The position numbers and the translations under genes were made by a program. 7,312 nt of DNA, taken from positions 1 to 7,312 of the forward strand of contig JAFRCZ010000144.1 of NCBI GenBank assembly GCA_017404125.1. Direction: 5' to 3'. The notes under the pieces are model-generated. The model had not been told where the DNA came from, made no database searches, and saw only the letters and a program-made list of their open reading frames with translations. The DNA is from Methanobrevibacter sp. (GTDB lineage Archaea > Methanobacteriota > Methanobacteria > Methanobacteriales > Methanobacteriaceae). Positions 1 to 5,720 of this stretch are shown here, in pieces (position 1 is the stretch's first letter; every line of letters starts with the position of its first letter).

Positions 1-119
1 AGCATAGTAGGGTTTACACCTAAAATGTAAGCCATTGCTAAAAAGGTGGTTAAACCAGCAAGTAACTCAGTTTTTAGATCAGTATTATTTTCGTCTAATT
101 TAAAAAATTTGTTTAACAT
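1..119 (-). CDS. AzgA-family (NCS2) purine permease, N-terminal fragment
   Basis: Only the first 39 codons plus two bases are inside the window; the gene runs off the left edge. The translation begins MLNKFFKLDENNT and continues through LLAGLTTFLAMAYILGVNP. The pattern of a short charged N-terminus (F-KL-ENNT) followed by AG-TTF-MAYI--VNP is the characteristic start of AzgA/PbuG-type adenine/guanine/hypoxanthine permeases, which are polytopic membrane proteins of over 400 residues. The stretch LLAGLTTFLAMAYILGV is the beginning of the first membrane segment. The ATG is supported by TGAGGTG at 124-130, four bases upstream. The gene follows the glycosyltransferase in the same direction after 140 bases and probably has its own promoter. 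Its role, uptake of purine bases, looks unrelated to the glycan genes. The family call is firm; the substrate is not determinable from the fragment. Confidence 0.85.
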   Translation of the reverse strand, partial: MLNKFFKLDENNTDLKTELLAGLTTFLAMAYILGVNPTM

Positions 120-123
120 AAAA

Positions 124-130
124 CACCTCA
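124..130 (-). promoter_or_regulatory. Shine-Dalgarno site of the purine permease
   Basis: TGAGGTG on the minus strand matches the GGAGGTGA archaeal consensus and ends four bases before the ATG at 119. It supports the chosen start of the permease fragment. Confidence 0.6.
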
Positions 131-168
131 AGTATGAAAACTATATGAGATAAAGTTTTCTACATTAA

Positions 169-179
169 CTATATTTATT
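169..179 (-). promoter_or_regulatory. Possible TATA box for the purine permease
   Basis: AATAAATATAG on the minus strand lies about 50-60 bases before the permease ATG. Transcription starting about 25 bases downstream of the box would leave a leader of some 25-30 bases that includes the Shine-Dalgarno site. The region is so AT-rich that TATA-like words are common, so the call is weak. Confidence 0.3.
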
Positions 180-219
180 ATTAATAATTAATAAGTTTTT
201 GTTATTTTTGTAATACTTT

Positions 220-253
220 AAAAACAATTAAAATAAGAATTATTTTTTAAAAA
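220..253 (-). terminator. Possible U-rich terminator after the glycosyltransferase
   Basis: On the minus strand, just past the TGA stop of the glycosyltransferase, there are two TTTTT runs and one TTTT run within about 35 bases, with no obvious stem. Archaeal transcription can terminate on such oligo-U tracts. The background is AT-rich, so the signal is only modest. Confidence 0.3.
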
Positions 254-259
254 TAATAA

Positions 260-1531
260 TCAAAACTTTCTCCTAAGTTTTCTAAGAGGTTCAGTTATTT
301 TCCAACTATTGGAATTCAAAATCTCATGATTCTTGTTTTTATATTTTTCTAAATCCTCTAAAAGCTCCTTATTTTGAGCAATCAAAGACTCATTCTCCTT
401 TTCCAAATCCTCTAAAAGCTCCTTATTCTTATCAATTAAACCTTTAGATTTCTCCAAATCCTCTCTTAACTCTTTATTTTGAGCAATCAAAGACTTATTC
501 TCCTTTTCCAAATTCCCTTTAAGTTTTTTATTTTTAGAAATCAAAGATTTATTTTCTTTTTCCAACCCATGAATTTTAATTTTATAATTATACTCTTCGA
601 TAGAATTTGAATCCAAAACAGCATTTGCCTTAAACAATATGTTTTTTGTAAAATAATCATTGTTTAAATCAACTGCAGACAATTCTTCTTTAGCTAATTC
701 GAAATATTTATTGTTTCGACCAGGCATTTGATATAATATATGATTCGCCTTTAAAAATTCAAATTCTTGTTTTAAGTCGTCAAATAAGCCAGCGGACCGT
801 AAATAATCTTCAACTACCTGAAGAATGCAAAAAATATCTTTATTCCTTTTTTTGCAATTGTTTGAAATTGAATTTGGATTGTCTGTTCTATAATGATATA
901 GATATTCGGGAAGAAATGAAATCTTGGAAGCATTTAAAATTGTCATTATATGAAATGGAATGTCATTATGATTTAAATTAGGAGGAAACTTAATAAAATC
1001 ATACCTATCTAAAAATTCCTTTTTATATAATTTAAACCATGGTGCAGATGCGCCTTTAAAGGCATATTGTCTATAATCTGTATAATCAAATGTAAAATTA
1101 TTATAATCTTCATTAGGAAATTTTTTATGCAAGTCAATTCTGCAATGATTTAAGAATTTATTTCCTCTATATAGGTCATAATAAAAAATTGCAATTTCTG
1201 AATCATTGTTTACTGCATTCGAATAGACCTTTTCCAAACAATTCTCAAGAAGATAATCATCAGCATCAAAGAAATAAACATAGTCTCCACTGACTTTACT
1301 TAAAGCATTGTTTCTTGCAATGCTTGATCCCTGATTTTCCTGACTATAAACCTTAAGGCGAGAATCCCCAATTGCAATTTCCTTTAATATATTCAGAGAA
1401 TTATCAGCGGATCCGTCATCAATGCAAATTATCTCAATATCCTTAAAAGTCTGATTAAGAATGCTTTTAATTGATTCTTCAAGATAATCTTCACAATTAT
1501 AAACAGGCACAATAACTGAAATCTTAACCAT
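260..1531 (-). CDS. GT2 family glycosyltransferase with C-terminal coiled-coil repeats
   Basis: The 423-residue protein has a GT-A fold GT2 domain at residues 1-225: KISVIVPVYNCEDYL at the N-terminus, the nucleotide-binding DDGS at 38-41, the metal-binding DADD at 89-92, an acceptor-side WFKLYKKEFL at 165-174, HND at 188-190 and YHYR at 212-215. It should transfer a sugar from a nucleotide sugar at the cytoplasmic face of the membrane; donor and acceptor cannot be read from the sequence. Residues about 325-402 are a charged coiled coil made of four tandem 17-18 residue repeats, and the C-terminus is the basic SNSWKITEPLRKLRR motif seen at the end of many GT2 enzymes. There is no membrane span. 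The ATG at 1531 directly precedes the conserved KISVIVPVYN strand, so the start is secure, although only a weak GGGATT lies upstream as a ribosome site. It appears to have its own promoter, 192 bases after the LicD-like gene. A role in surface polysaccharide or glycoprotein synthesis is inferred from family and context. Confidence 0.93.
   Translation of the reverse strand: MVKISVIVPVYNCEDYLEESIKSILNQTFKDIEIICIDDGSADNSLNILKEIAIGDSRLKVYSQENQGSSIARNNALSKVSGDYVYFFDADDYLLENCLEKVYSNAVNNDSEIAIFYYDLYRGNKFLNHCRIDLHKKFPNEDYNNFTFDYTDYRQYAFKGASAPWFKLYKKEFLDRYDFIKFPPNLNHNDIPFHIMTILNASKISFLPEYLYHYRTDNPNSISNNCKKRNKDIFCILQVVEDYLRSAGLFDDLKQEFEFLKANHILYQMPGRNNKYFELAKEELSAVDLNNDYFTKNILFKANAVLDSNSIEEYNYKIKIHGLEKENKSLISKNKKLKGNLEKENKSLIAQNKELREDLEKSKGLIDKNKELLEDLEKENESLIAQNKELLEDLEKYKNKNHEILNSNSWKITEPLRKLRRKF
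351..563 (-). repeat. In-frame tandem repeat encoding coiled coil (four units of 51-54 bp)
   Basis: Four consecutive units (351-404, 405-455, 456-509, 510-563) encode LEKENKSLIAQNKELLED-type peptides: three of 18 residues and one of 17 (LEKSKGLIDKNKELLED, one codon short). Units 1 and 3 are very similar at DNA level; unit 4, nearest the catalytic domain, is the most diverged. Leucine or isoleucine recurs at positions 1, 8, 9 and 15 of each unit. The tract is a natural substrate for copy-number change by slippage or recombination, always in frame. Confidence 0.85.
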
Positions 1532-1572
1532 ACGAATCCCAAAACTTAATTAATTAAAAATTGATTAAAAAA

Positions 1573-1582
1573 CTTATAAAAA
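1573..1582 (-). promoter_or_regulatory. Probable TATA box of the glycosyltransferase gene
   Basis: TTTTTATAAG on the minus strand lies 42-51 bases upstream of the ATG at 1531. Initiation about 25 bases downstream would give a leader of about 20 bases. It sits directly after the U-rich tract that probably ends the upstream operon, which is the arrangement expected for a new transcription unit. Confidence 0.42.
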
Positions 1583-1593
1583 CCTAAAATTTT

Positions 1594-1608
1594 AAAAAAA
1601 AGAAAAAA
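1594..1608 (-). terminator. U-rich transcription terminator of the LicD operon
   Basis: The minus strand reads TTTTTTCTTTTTTTT here, about 115 bases past the TAA stop of the LicD-like gene and before the TATA-like box of the next gene. A 15-base, almost pure U tract is the strongest such tract between any two genes in the window, and oligo-U is the known archaeal termination signal. No stable stem precedes it. Confidence 0.5.
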
Positions 1609-1723
1609 TTAATGATGAGGAGATGAAATTGAAAATAACTGTTGTGAGCTAAAAGATGATTTATGGTGAGGTATAATATTTGCTAAATAAAATTTGCTTA
1701 ATTCAATAGAATCTTATATACTT

Positions 1724-3070
1724 TTATTCAACAAAATATTCAAGCTTGGATAATTCCTCTATCCTCTCAACCAATTCTTCATCTCCATTCCTTAGCATTA
1801 CCTCTTTGATTAGCAAATCAGCTTCTTCATCTATTGAAAAGGTCATGTCAATTTCAGAATATTTTCTTAAATTTTTAATAATAGGAGATAATCTTTTATT
1901 TAATTCTGCGAAATCCTCCTCATTTTCCATATCTAATGAAAACAATTCTTCTCTACGCCTATCAAAGAAATTTTGATATTTAATTTGCAAATCAGTCATT
2001 TTAACAAGTTTAAAAATTTTATTTACAGCAATGGTTTCTTCCACTACCTCTGACCGTGTTTTCCTAATCTCCCTTTGAATAGCTTTAATCTCACTAAAAT
2101 GTTTTTTTCTATCCTTAATAATATCTTGATAACCAGTTTCAGTATCTAAAATTGCTGTAGCTCTAATTGGCTTAGATGAAACAGTTTTCTTTTCAAAATT
2201 TTCTCCAAAAACTTCGATGAAAAATTCTTCACTTGGTAAATTTAAATCAATACCGTCAACATCTATTTTATCAATTTCCCTTAATGATTCTGATTTCACT
2301 TCCTGATTAATGATTTTGATTTTTTCGTGATTTCTCAAATCGCTCCATTCTTCAATAAATGGATGCTTTCTTAAATTTTTGAAGAAGAAATATGTTACTT
2401 TAATAGTTGAATAAATATGTTTATATATATCAATTAGAGATTCTGTGAAACATGAATTTATACCAAAAATATTAAATAAACTTTCCTTAATGATTGCTTT
2501 ATAATGCTTGGATTTGAAATAACGGTTTGCATTCCTATATAAATTAGCTAGATAGCGAAGAAATCCAATGCCATATTTCACAAAAAAGGAATCCTTATTA
2601 ATGCTGGATTTTTTCATTAACTTTTTAAATTCTTTTTTAATGTCTGATAGAATGCCGGTAGTTTGTACTACTTCAACTTCATTTTTAGCAACGGATTTGC
2701 GTATTGGATAAATACGGATAATGATTCCATGCTGTTTATGAAAATCTAAATCTCTTAAAGAAAAAAATGTGGTGTTTTTATCCCCATATGAAACAAAATA
2801 TAATGGGTCTTGTTTTTGAGAGCTTACTTCTATATATCTATCTTTAAAATCTTTTTTTACAATTTTACTGAATATTACAATATCCTCTGAGGGCATAGCT
2901 ACTGCAACCATTCTAAATCCGTTATCAATTGTATGATCATTATATGCACTAAGAGCATTAGATCCTATTAGGAAATAATGTAAATTATGTTTAGAACAAA
3001 TTTCATCTATTTCATTTAATAAATTCAATTGAATTTCATGTCTAGTTGTAATAATAAATCCTCCCCACAC
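1724..3070 (-). CDS. LicD-like protein lacking the catalytic acidic motif
   Basis: The end at 3070 is the upstream GTG giving 448 residues; the true start is probably an ATT at 3052 (see ribosome site entry), giving 442. Numbering here is from the GTG. The N-terminus follows the LicD nucleotidyltransferase-like pattern: LNEIDEICSKHNLHYFLIGSNAL at 18-40 aligns with LIEFDAICKKHDIKYLVSGGAAL of the neighbouring LicD. The RNHRFMPWDDDID segment, however, is replaced by NDHTIDNGFRMVAVA (44-58), and the later acidic residue of the family's IDIFP-type strand is arginine (IIIRIYPI, R119). FGENF (288-292) matches the neighbour's YGDDW. Residues about 310-448 are a charged helical tail; no signal peptide or membrane segment is evident. 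The stop lies before a U-rich terminator, and the start follows the active LicD by 36 bases. It probably cannot catalyse phosphotransfer alone; a partner or regulatory role is inferred. It could instead be a diverged enzyme of unknown activity. Confidence 0.75.
   Translation of the reverse strand: MWGGFIITTRHEIQLNLLNEIDEICSKHNLHYFLIGSNALSAYNDHTIDNGFRMVAVAMPSEDIVIFSKIVKKDFKDRYIEVSSQKQDPLYFVSYGDKNTTFFSLRDLDFHKQHGIIIRIYPIRKSVAKNEVEVVQTTGILSDIKKEFKKLMKKSSINKDSFFVKYGIGFLRYLANLYRNANRYFKSKHYKAIIKESLFNIFGINSCFTESLIDIYKHIYSTIKVTYFFFKNLRKHPFIEEWSDLRNHEKIKIINQEVKSESLREIDKIDVDGIDLNLPSEEFFIEVFGENFEKKTVSSKPIRATAILDTETGYQDIIKDRKKHFSEIKAIQREIRKTRSEVVEETIAVNKIFKLVKMTDLQIKYQNFFDRRREELFSLDMENEEDFAELNKRLSPIIKNLRKYSEIDMTFSIDEEADLLIKEVMLRNGDEELVERIEELSKLEYFVE
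3059..3066 (-). promoter_or_regulatory. Shine-Dalgarno site indicating an ATT start for the LicD-like gene
   Basis: GGGGAGGA on the minus strand is among the strongest ribosome sites in the window, but it lies inside the reading frame opened by the GTG at 3070, covering codons 2-4. Nothing like a ribosome site precedes that GTG. Six bases downstream of the site is ATT (3050-3052), beginning ATT-ACA-ACT-AGA-CAT. Starting there gives MTTRHEIQLNLLNEID, a normal distance from the first LicD helix. No in-frame ATG or TTG lies at suitable spacing; another ATT at 3053-3055 is only three bases away. Confidence 0.55.
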
Positions 3071-3106
3071 TAACTATTCTTGAATTAACGAGAGTTGAGC
3101 CTCTAG

Positions 3107-4777
3107 CTATTTTTTCTTATTTAACTCCTTAATAAAATCAGCTTCCATATCCATACGGCTAATGCCTGATTCATCTTCAACCTTTTGCCAAATAAAACCG
3201 TTTCTTGTATTAAGGACTGATTTTTCATAAAGTTCCATAGCCTCTTTTTCTTGCCCACATTCATATTTCGCTTTAGCTTGGAAAGCCATAGTCTCTCCAT
3301 CAAATGGATACAAGGATAAAACATGACCGCATAATTGGTCTATCATTCTATAATCATCAATAGATTTAGCAGATTTTTCCATAAGCCATATCTTTCCACG
3401 ATATACATCTAATAAATCATCATATTCATTTTCATATTTATCAACGAGTGTCTGAACTAATTCAACATCCTTTTTGTCATAACGTGCTACAGAAATCTCT
3501 TGACATATATTAAACATGCCCTTAATTTTATTGAATTCCTCATTTAAAGGTTCTTCTTGTAATTCACGAACTTTCAAATATTTTGAAACTTGATAATATT
3601 TTCCTTGCCCAATTAAGCTTAGCAAAAATGTTGCAAGATTCTTATCGGATATTGGAACAAAGATATCATATTTAAATACATTTATGGTATTTTGCAATCT
3701 AACAAAACTTTCAAACTCTTGTGCTAATTTATCATAATCTTTATTTTCGAGAAGTGCACGTAAATAATTCTCTTTGCCTTCCAAGCTTTTTAATACTGAA
3801 TCCAATCCAATAGCTACTTTTTCTTTAGCGATTAGCATCTCTAATTTTCTTCTTTGATAATATACCTTAGCATTGTTACGCTTATTAATTTTACATTTCT
3901 CAAAAATGGATTCCTGATTGATTTTTGGAAGATAACGGCTAGTATATTCCTCAAATGGAAGGGTATCATTTCTTACTGCGTTATGAACAAGCTGTTCTTC
4001 ATTTTCTGGAATATACATCCAATCATCCCCATATGTTTGCCTAAGCATACCTTCTGGATAATGCCCTAAAGGAAATTCCCCATTTTCAAATCGGCCCATT
4101 TCACTTTCAAGCTCAAAATGTTCCTTATCATAGACATGCTTATTATATCCCCAAAACACACAATATTGATCACAATCATCCTTAGAATATTTTGTTAATT
4201 TGTCTTCTAGTTCCTTAAGAACTTTTTCTTCGCCTTCTTTATCTATTCTTTGACAATAATGCTCATATAATTTATAATGTTTTTGCCATTCTTCAAGTGA
4301 AGCTCTTTTATTTACAACAAAATATGGGCTTAATAATTCAGTATAAACATGCAATATGTCCAAGTATTCCTCTTTAGCCTCATCTCCTAAAGGCATTGGA
4401 TTAAAAATAAACAGCTCTATTTGATGTCCACAAGATTTAGCAGGCAATGATTGAGAAACATATATTGTAGTTGTTTCGGTATTTACATATCTTGGAAGAG
4501 GATTACAATAATAAGGAGTGTTATCTTTATAAACAAAGGAACGTCCCTCAGGTAGGACATTTTCCTCAGTTTCTAAAATATGTCTCAACTTATTCCAATT
4601 ATCCCTAGTGATGAATACATCAATATCATCATCCCAAGGCATGAACCGGTGATTTCTAATTGAACCTAATGCAGCACCTCCGGATACCAAATATTTAATA
4701 TCATGCTTTTTACAGATTGCATCAAATTCAATTAATAAATTGTATAAACTTTTCTGTATCTTATTCATTTTTCTCAA
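3107..4777 (-). CDS. LicD family phosphotransferase with long helical/TPR-like C-terminal tail
   Basis: The 556-residue protein (from the TTG start) has a LicD domain at about 10-270: FDAICKKHDIKYLVSGGAALGSIRNH (18-43), the metal-binding acidic motif PWDDDIDVFITR (47-58, with D49, D50, D51 and D53), IELFIFNP (120-127, E121 in place of the usual Asp) and YGDDWMYIP (249-257). LicD enzymes transfer a phospho-amino-alcohol, classically phosphocholine from CDP-choline, onto a glycan; here all key acidic residues are present, so activity is likely. Residues 270-556 are an unusually long helical extension whose last part (PFDGETMAFQAKAKYECGQ... EAMELYEKSV) looks like TPR repeats, suggesting a protein-binding role. 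There is no membrane segment. An upstream in-frame ATG at 4810 has no ribosome site; AGGGGGT favours the TTG at 4777, and ATG 4768 is a further option. It sits between the GNAT gene (56 bases) and the inactive paralogue (36 bases). The acceptor and exact phospho-group are unknown. Confidence 0.88.
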   Translation of the reverse strand: MRKMNKIQKSLYNLLIEFDAICKKHDIKYLVSGGAALGSIRNHRFMPWDDDIDVFITRDNWNKLRHILETEENVLPEGRSFVYKDNTPYYCNPLPRYVNTETTTIYVSQSLPAKSCGHQIELFIFNPMPLGDEAKEEYLDILHVYTELLSPYFVVNKRASLEEWQKHYKLYEHYCQRIDKEGEEKVLKELEDKLTKYSKDDCDQYCVFWGYNKHVYDKEHFELESEMGRFENGEFPLGHYPEGMLRQTYGDDWMYIPENEEQLVHNAVRNDTLPFEEYTSRYLPKINQESIFEKCKINKRNNAKVYYQRRKLEMLIAKEKVAIGLDSVLKSLEGKENYLRALLENKDYDKLAQEFESFVRLQNTINVFKYDIFVPISDKNLATFLLSLIGQGKYYQVSKYLKVRELQEEPLNEEFNKIKGMFNICQEISVARYDKKDVELVQTLVDKYENEYDDLLDVYRGKIWLMEKSAKSIDDYRMIDQLCGHVLSLYPFDGETMAFQAKAKYECGQEKEAMELYEKSVLNTRNGFIWQKVEDESGISRMDMEADFIKELNKKK

Positions 4778-4783
4778 TAAAAT

Positions 4784-4790
4784 ACCCCCT
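4784..4790 (-). promoter_or_regulatory. Shine-Dalgarno site selecting a TTG start for the active LicD gene
   Basis: AGGGGGT on the minus strand differs by one base from AGGAGGT and is followed after six bases by TTG (4775-4777), giving MRKMNKIQKSL. The ATG at 4768 is 15 bases away, which is too far for an optimal site, and the ATG at 4810 lies upstream of the ribosome site altogether. Confidence 0.55.
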
Positions 4791-4833
4791 AATATGAAAT
4801 AAGATTTCAAAAATTCAAAAAAGAATTAATATA

Positions 4834-5622
4834 CTAGTCGGTTAAATATAATTTTCCTATTTCACATGAAACTTCAAAACCTAATTTATCATATAATCCT
4901 GTTGATTCATCAGTATAATTAATTAAATAAACTTTTTTGCCTTCGTCTATTAGGTCGTTGCATAATTTACTACAGACTTTTGTAGCAAAACCTTGTCCTC
5001 TATATGCTTTATGTGTAATTACATTAGATAATACTGCAATTTTCTCAAGTTCAGCATTTGTTGAAGCATTTGAAATTATTTTATTTCCTTCCTTTATTAC
5101 ATAGTTTCTGCCAAAATTATCCTCATCTCTTTCTTTGATTTGGCAGATCAATTCATCCAAATCGTAGAATTCTCCCATAGGATCATTTTTGATTAATTTT
5201 GAAATTGATTCGAAATCCTCTTCACGAGCCAGTTCCACATTTGAATTTTCTATGTTAAAATGTTTTGATAAAACTCTAACCCAACCATATTCAGAAAGAT
5301 ATTCTGATTCCTTAAGGAGTAAGGATAAGTTTTCTATTAAAAATTTTTCGGCACAGATGACAGAAGGAAATTCTTCGATTATCAACTGCTTTATTTCATC
5401 ATAATCACAGTCTTTATTTTTTGAAAAAATGTGCATTCCAGAATAATATTTTAAAATAATGCCTTTTATTTTAGAATTTTCCATATCTAACCAAAATTTT
5501 AAATTTGGGTTGTCTAATCCATATTTTACGAAATCCAAATATAAATATAAACATTTATAATATTCCGCGCCAATGTATTCTTTTACTAATGGAACGTCCC
5601 TTTGTTCAACTCTTTTAAGCAT
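4834..5622 (-). CDS. GNAT family N-acetyltransferase, two GNAT-like halves
   Basis: The 262-residue protein ends in a recognisable GNAT domain (about 128-262). Motif A is NVITHKAYRGQGFATKV (200-216) with the acetyl-CoA pyrophosphate-binding RGQGFA loop at 208-213. Motif B follows as NYTDESTGLYDKLGFE (235-250), with Y244 in the usual place of the general acid. The N-terminal half (LKRVEQRDVPLVKEYI... KFWLDMENSKIKGIILKYYSGMHIF, about 2-66) resembles the first strands of a GNAT fold but has no acyl-CoA loop, so it is probably a degenerate second GNAT unit, a common arrangement in proteins of this length. It should transfer acetyl from acetyl-CoA to an amine; the substrate is unknown. Between the PLP enzyme and LicD genes, an amino sugar or amino-alcohol intermediate is a reasonable guess. 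The gene is cytoplasmic, with no signal or membrane span. I chose ATG 5622 because GGTG ends six bases before it; GTG codons at 5634 and 5631 lie within the ribosome site. Confidence 0.85.
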   Translation of the reverse strand: MLKRVEQRDVPLVKEYIGAEYYKCLYLYLDFVKYGLDNPNLKFWLDMENSKIKGIILKYYSGMHIFSKNKDCDYDEIKQLIIEEFPSVICAEKFLIENLSLLLKESEYLSEYGWVRVLSKHFNIENSNVELAREEDFESISKLIKNDPMGEFYDLDELICQIKERDEDNFGRNYVIKEGNKIISNASTNAELEKIAVLSNVITHKAYRGQGFATKVCSKLCNDLIDEGKKVYLINYTDESTGLYDKLGFEVSCEIGKLYLTD

Positions 5623-5628
5623 TTCTGA

Positions 5629-5640
5629 CACCACACCCCT
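5629..5640 (-). promoter_or_regulatory. Shine-Dalgarno site of the GNAT gene
   Basis: AGGGGTGTGGTG on the minus strand contains two GGTG-type matches to the archaeal consensus. The nearer one ends six bases before the ATG at 5622. The in-frame GTG codons at 5634 and 5631 are inside this site, so they are unlikely starts. Confidence 0.5.
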
Positions 5641-5720
5641 TTAATAATTTGTGAAAAATATTCCACTTCATTAATTAGCTAAACTTGCTTTCTCCATGCA
5701 ATTTTATTCAATTGAATCAA

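Noticed and set aside
351..563. Regular repeats of about 54 bp considered as a CRISPR array or intergenic satellite.
   Set aside because: They are contiguous without spacers, lie in frame inside the glycosyltransferase gene and encode a coherent coiled coil.
1623..1652. Plus-strand GAGGAG directly followed by an ATG opening a nine-residue frame (MKLKITVVS).
   Set aside because: The frame is only nine codons before a stop, the ribosome site has no spacing to the ATG, and no continuation in another frame resembles a known protein. It could be a worn gene start, but nothing supports that.
1746..1976. Open frame of 76 codons on the plus strand, and similar ones at 3854-4069, 5189-5404, 5893-6081 and 6510-6701.
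   Set aside because: All lie opposite convincing minus-strand genes, have low-complexity or nonsensical translations and lack ribosome sites.
3071..3106. Short AGAG/CTCT inverted repeat in the gap between the two LicD genes, considered as a terminator or processing site.
   Set aside because: The stem is only four pairs and is not followed by a U tract on the transcribed strand.
5706..5717. Perfect 12-bp palindrome ATTCAATTGAAT between the HisC-like and GNAT genes, considered as an operator.
   Set aside because: It is short, made almost wholly of A and T, occurs just after a stop codon and has no partner copy at the operon promoter.
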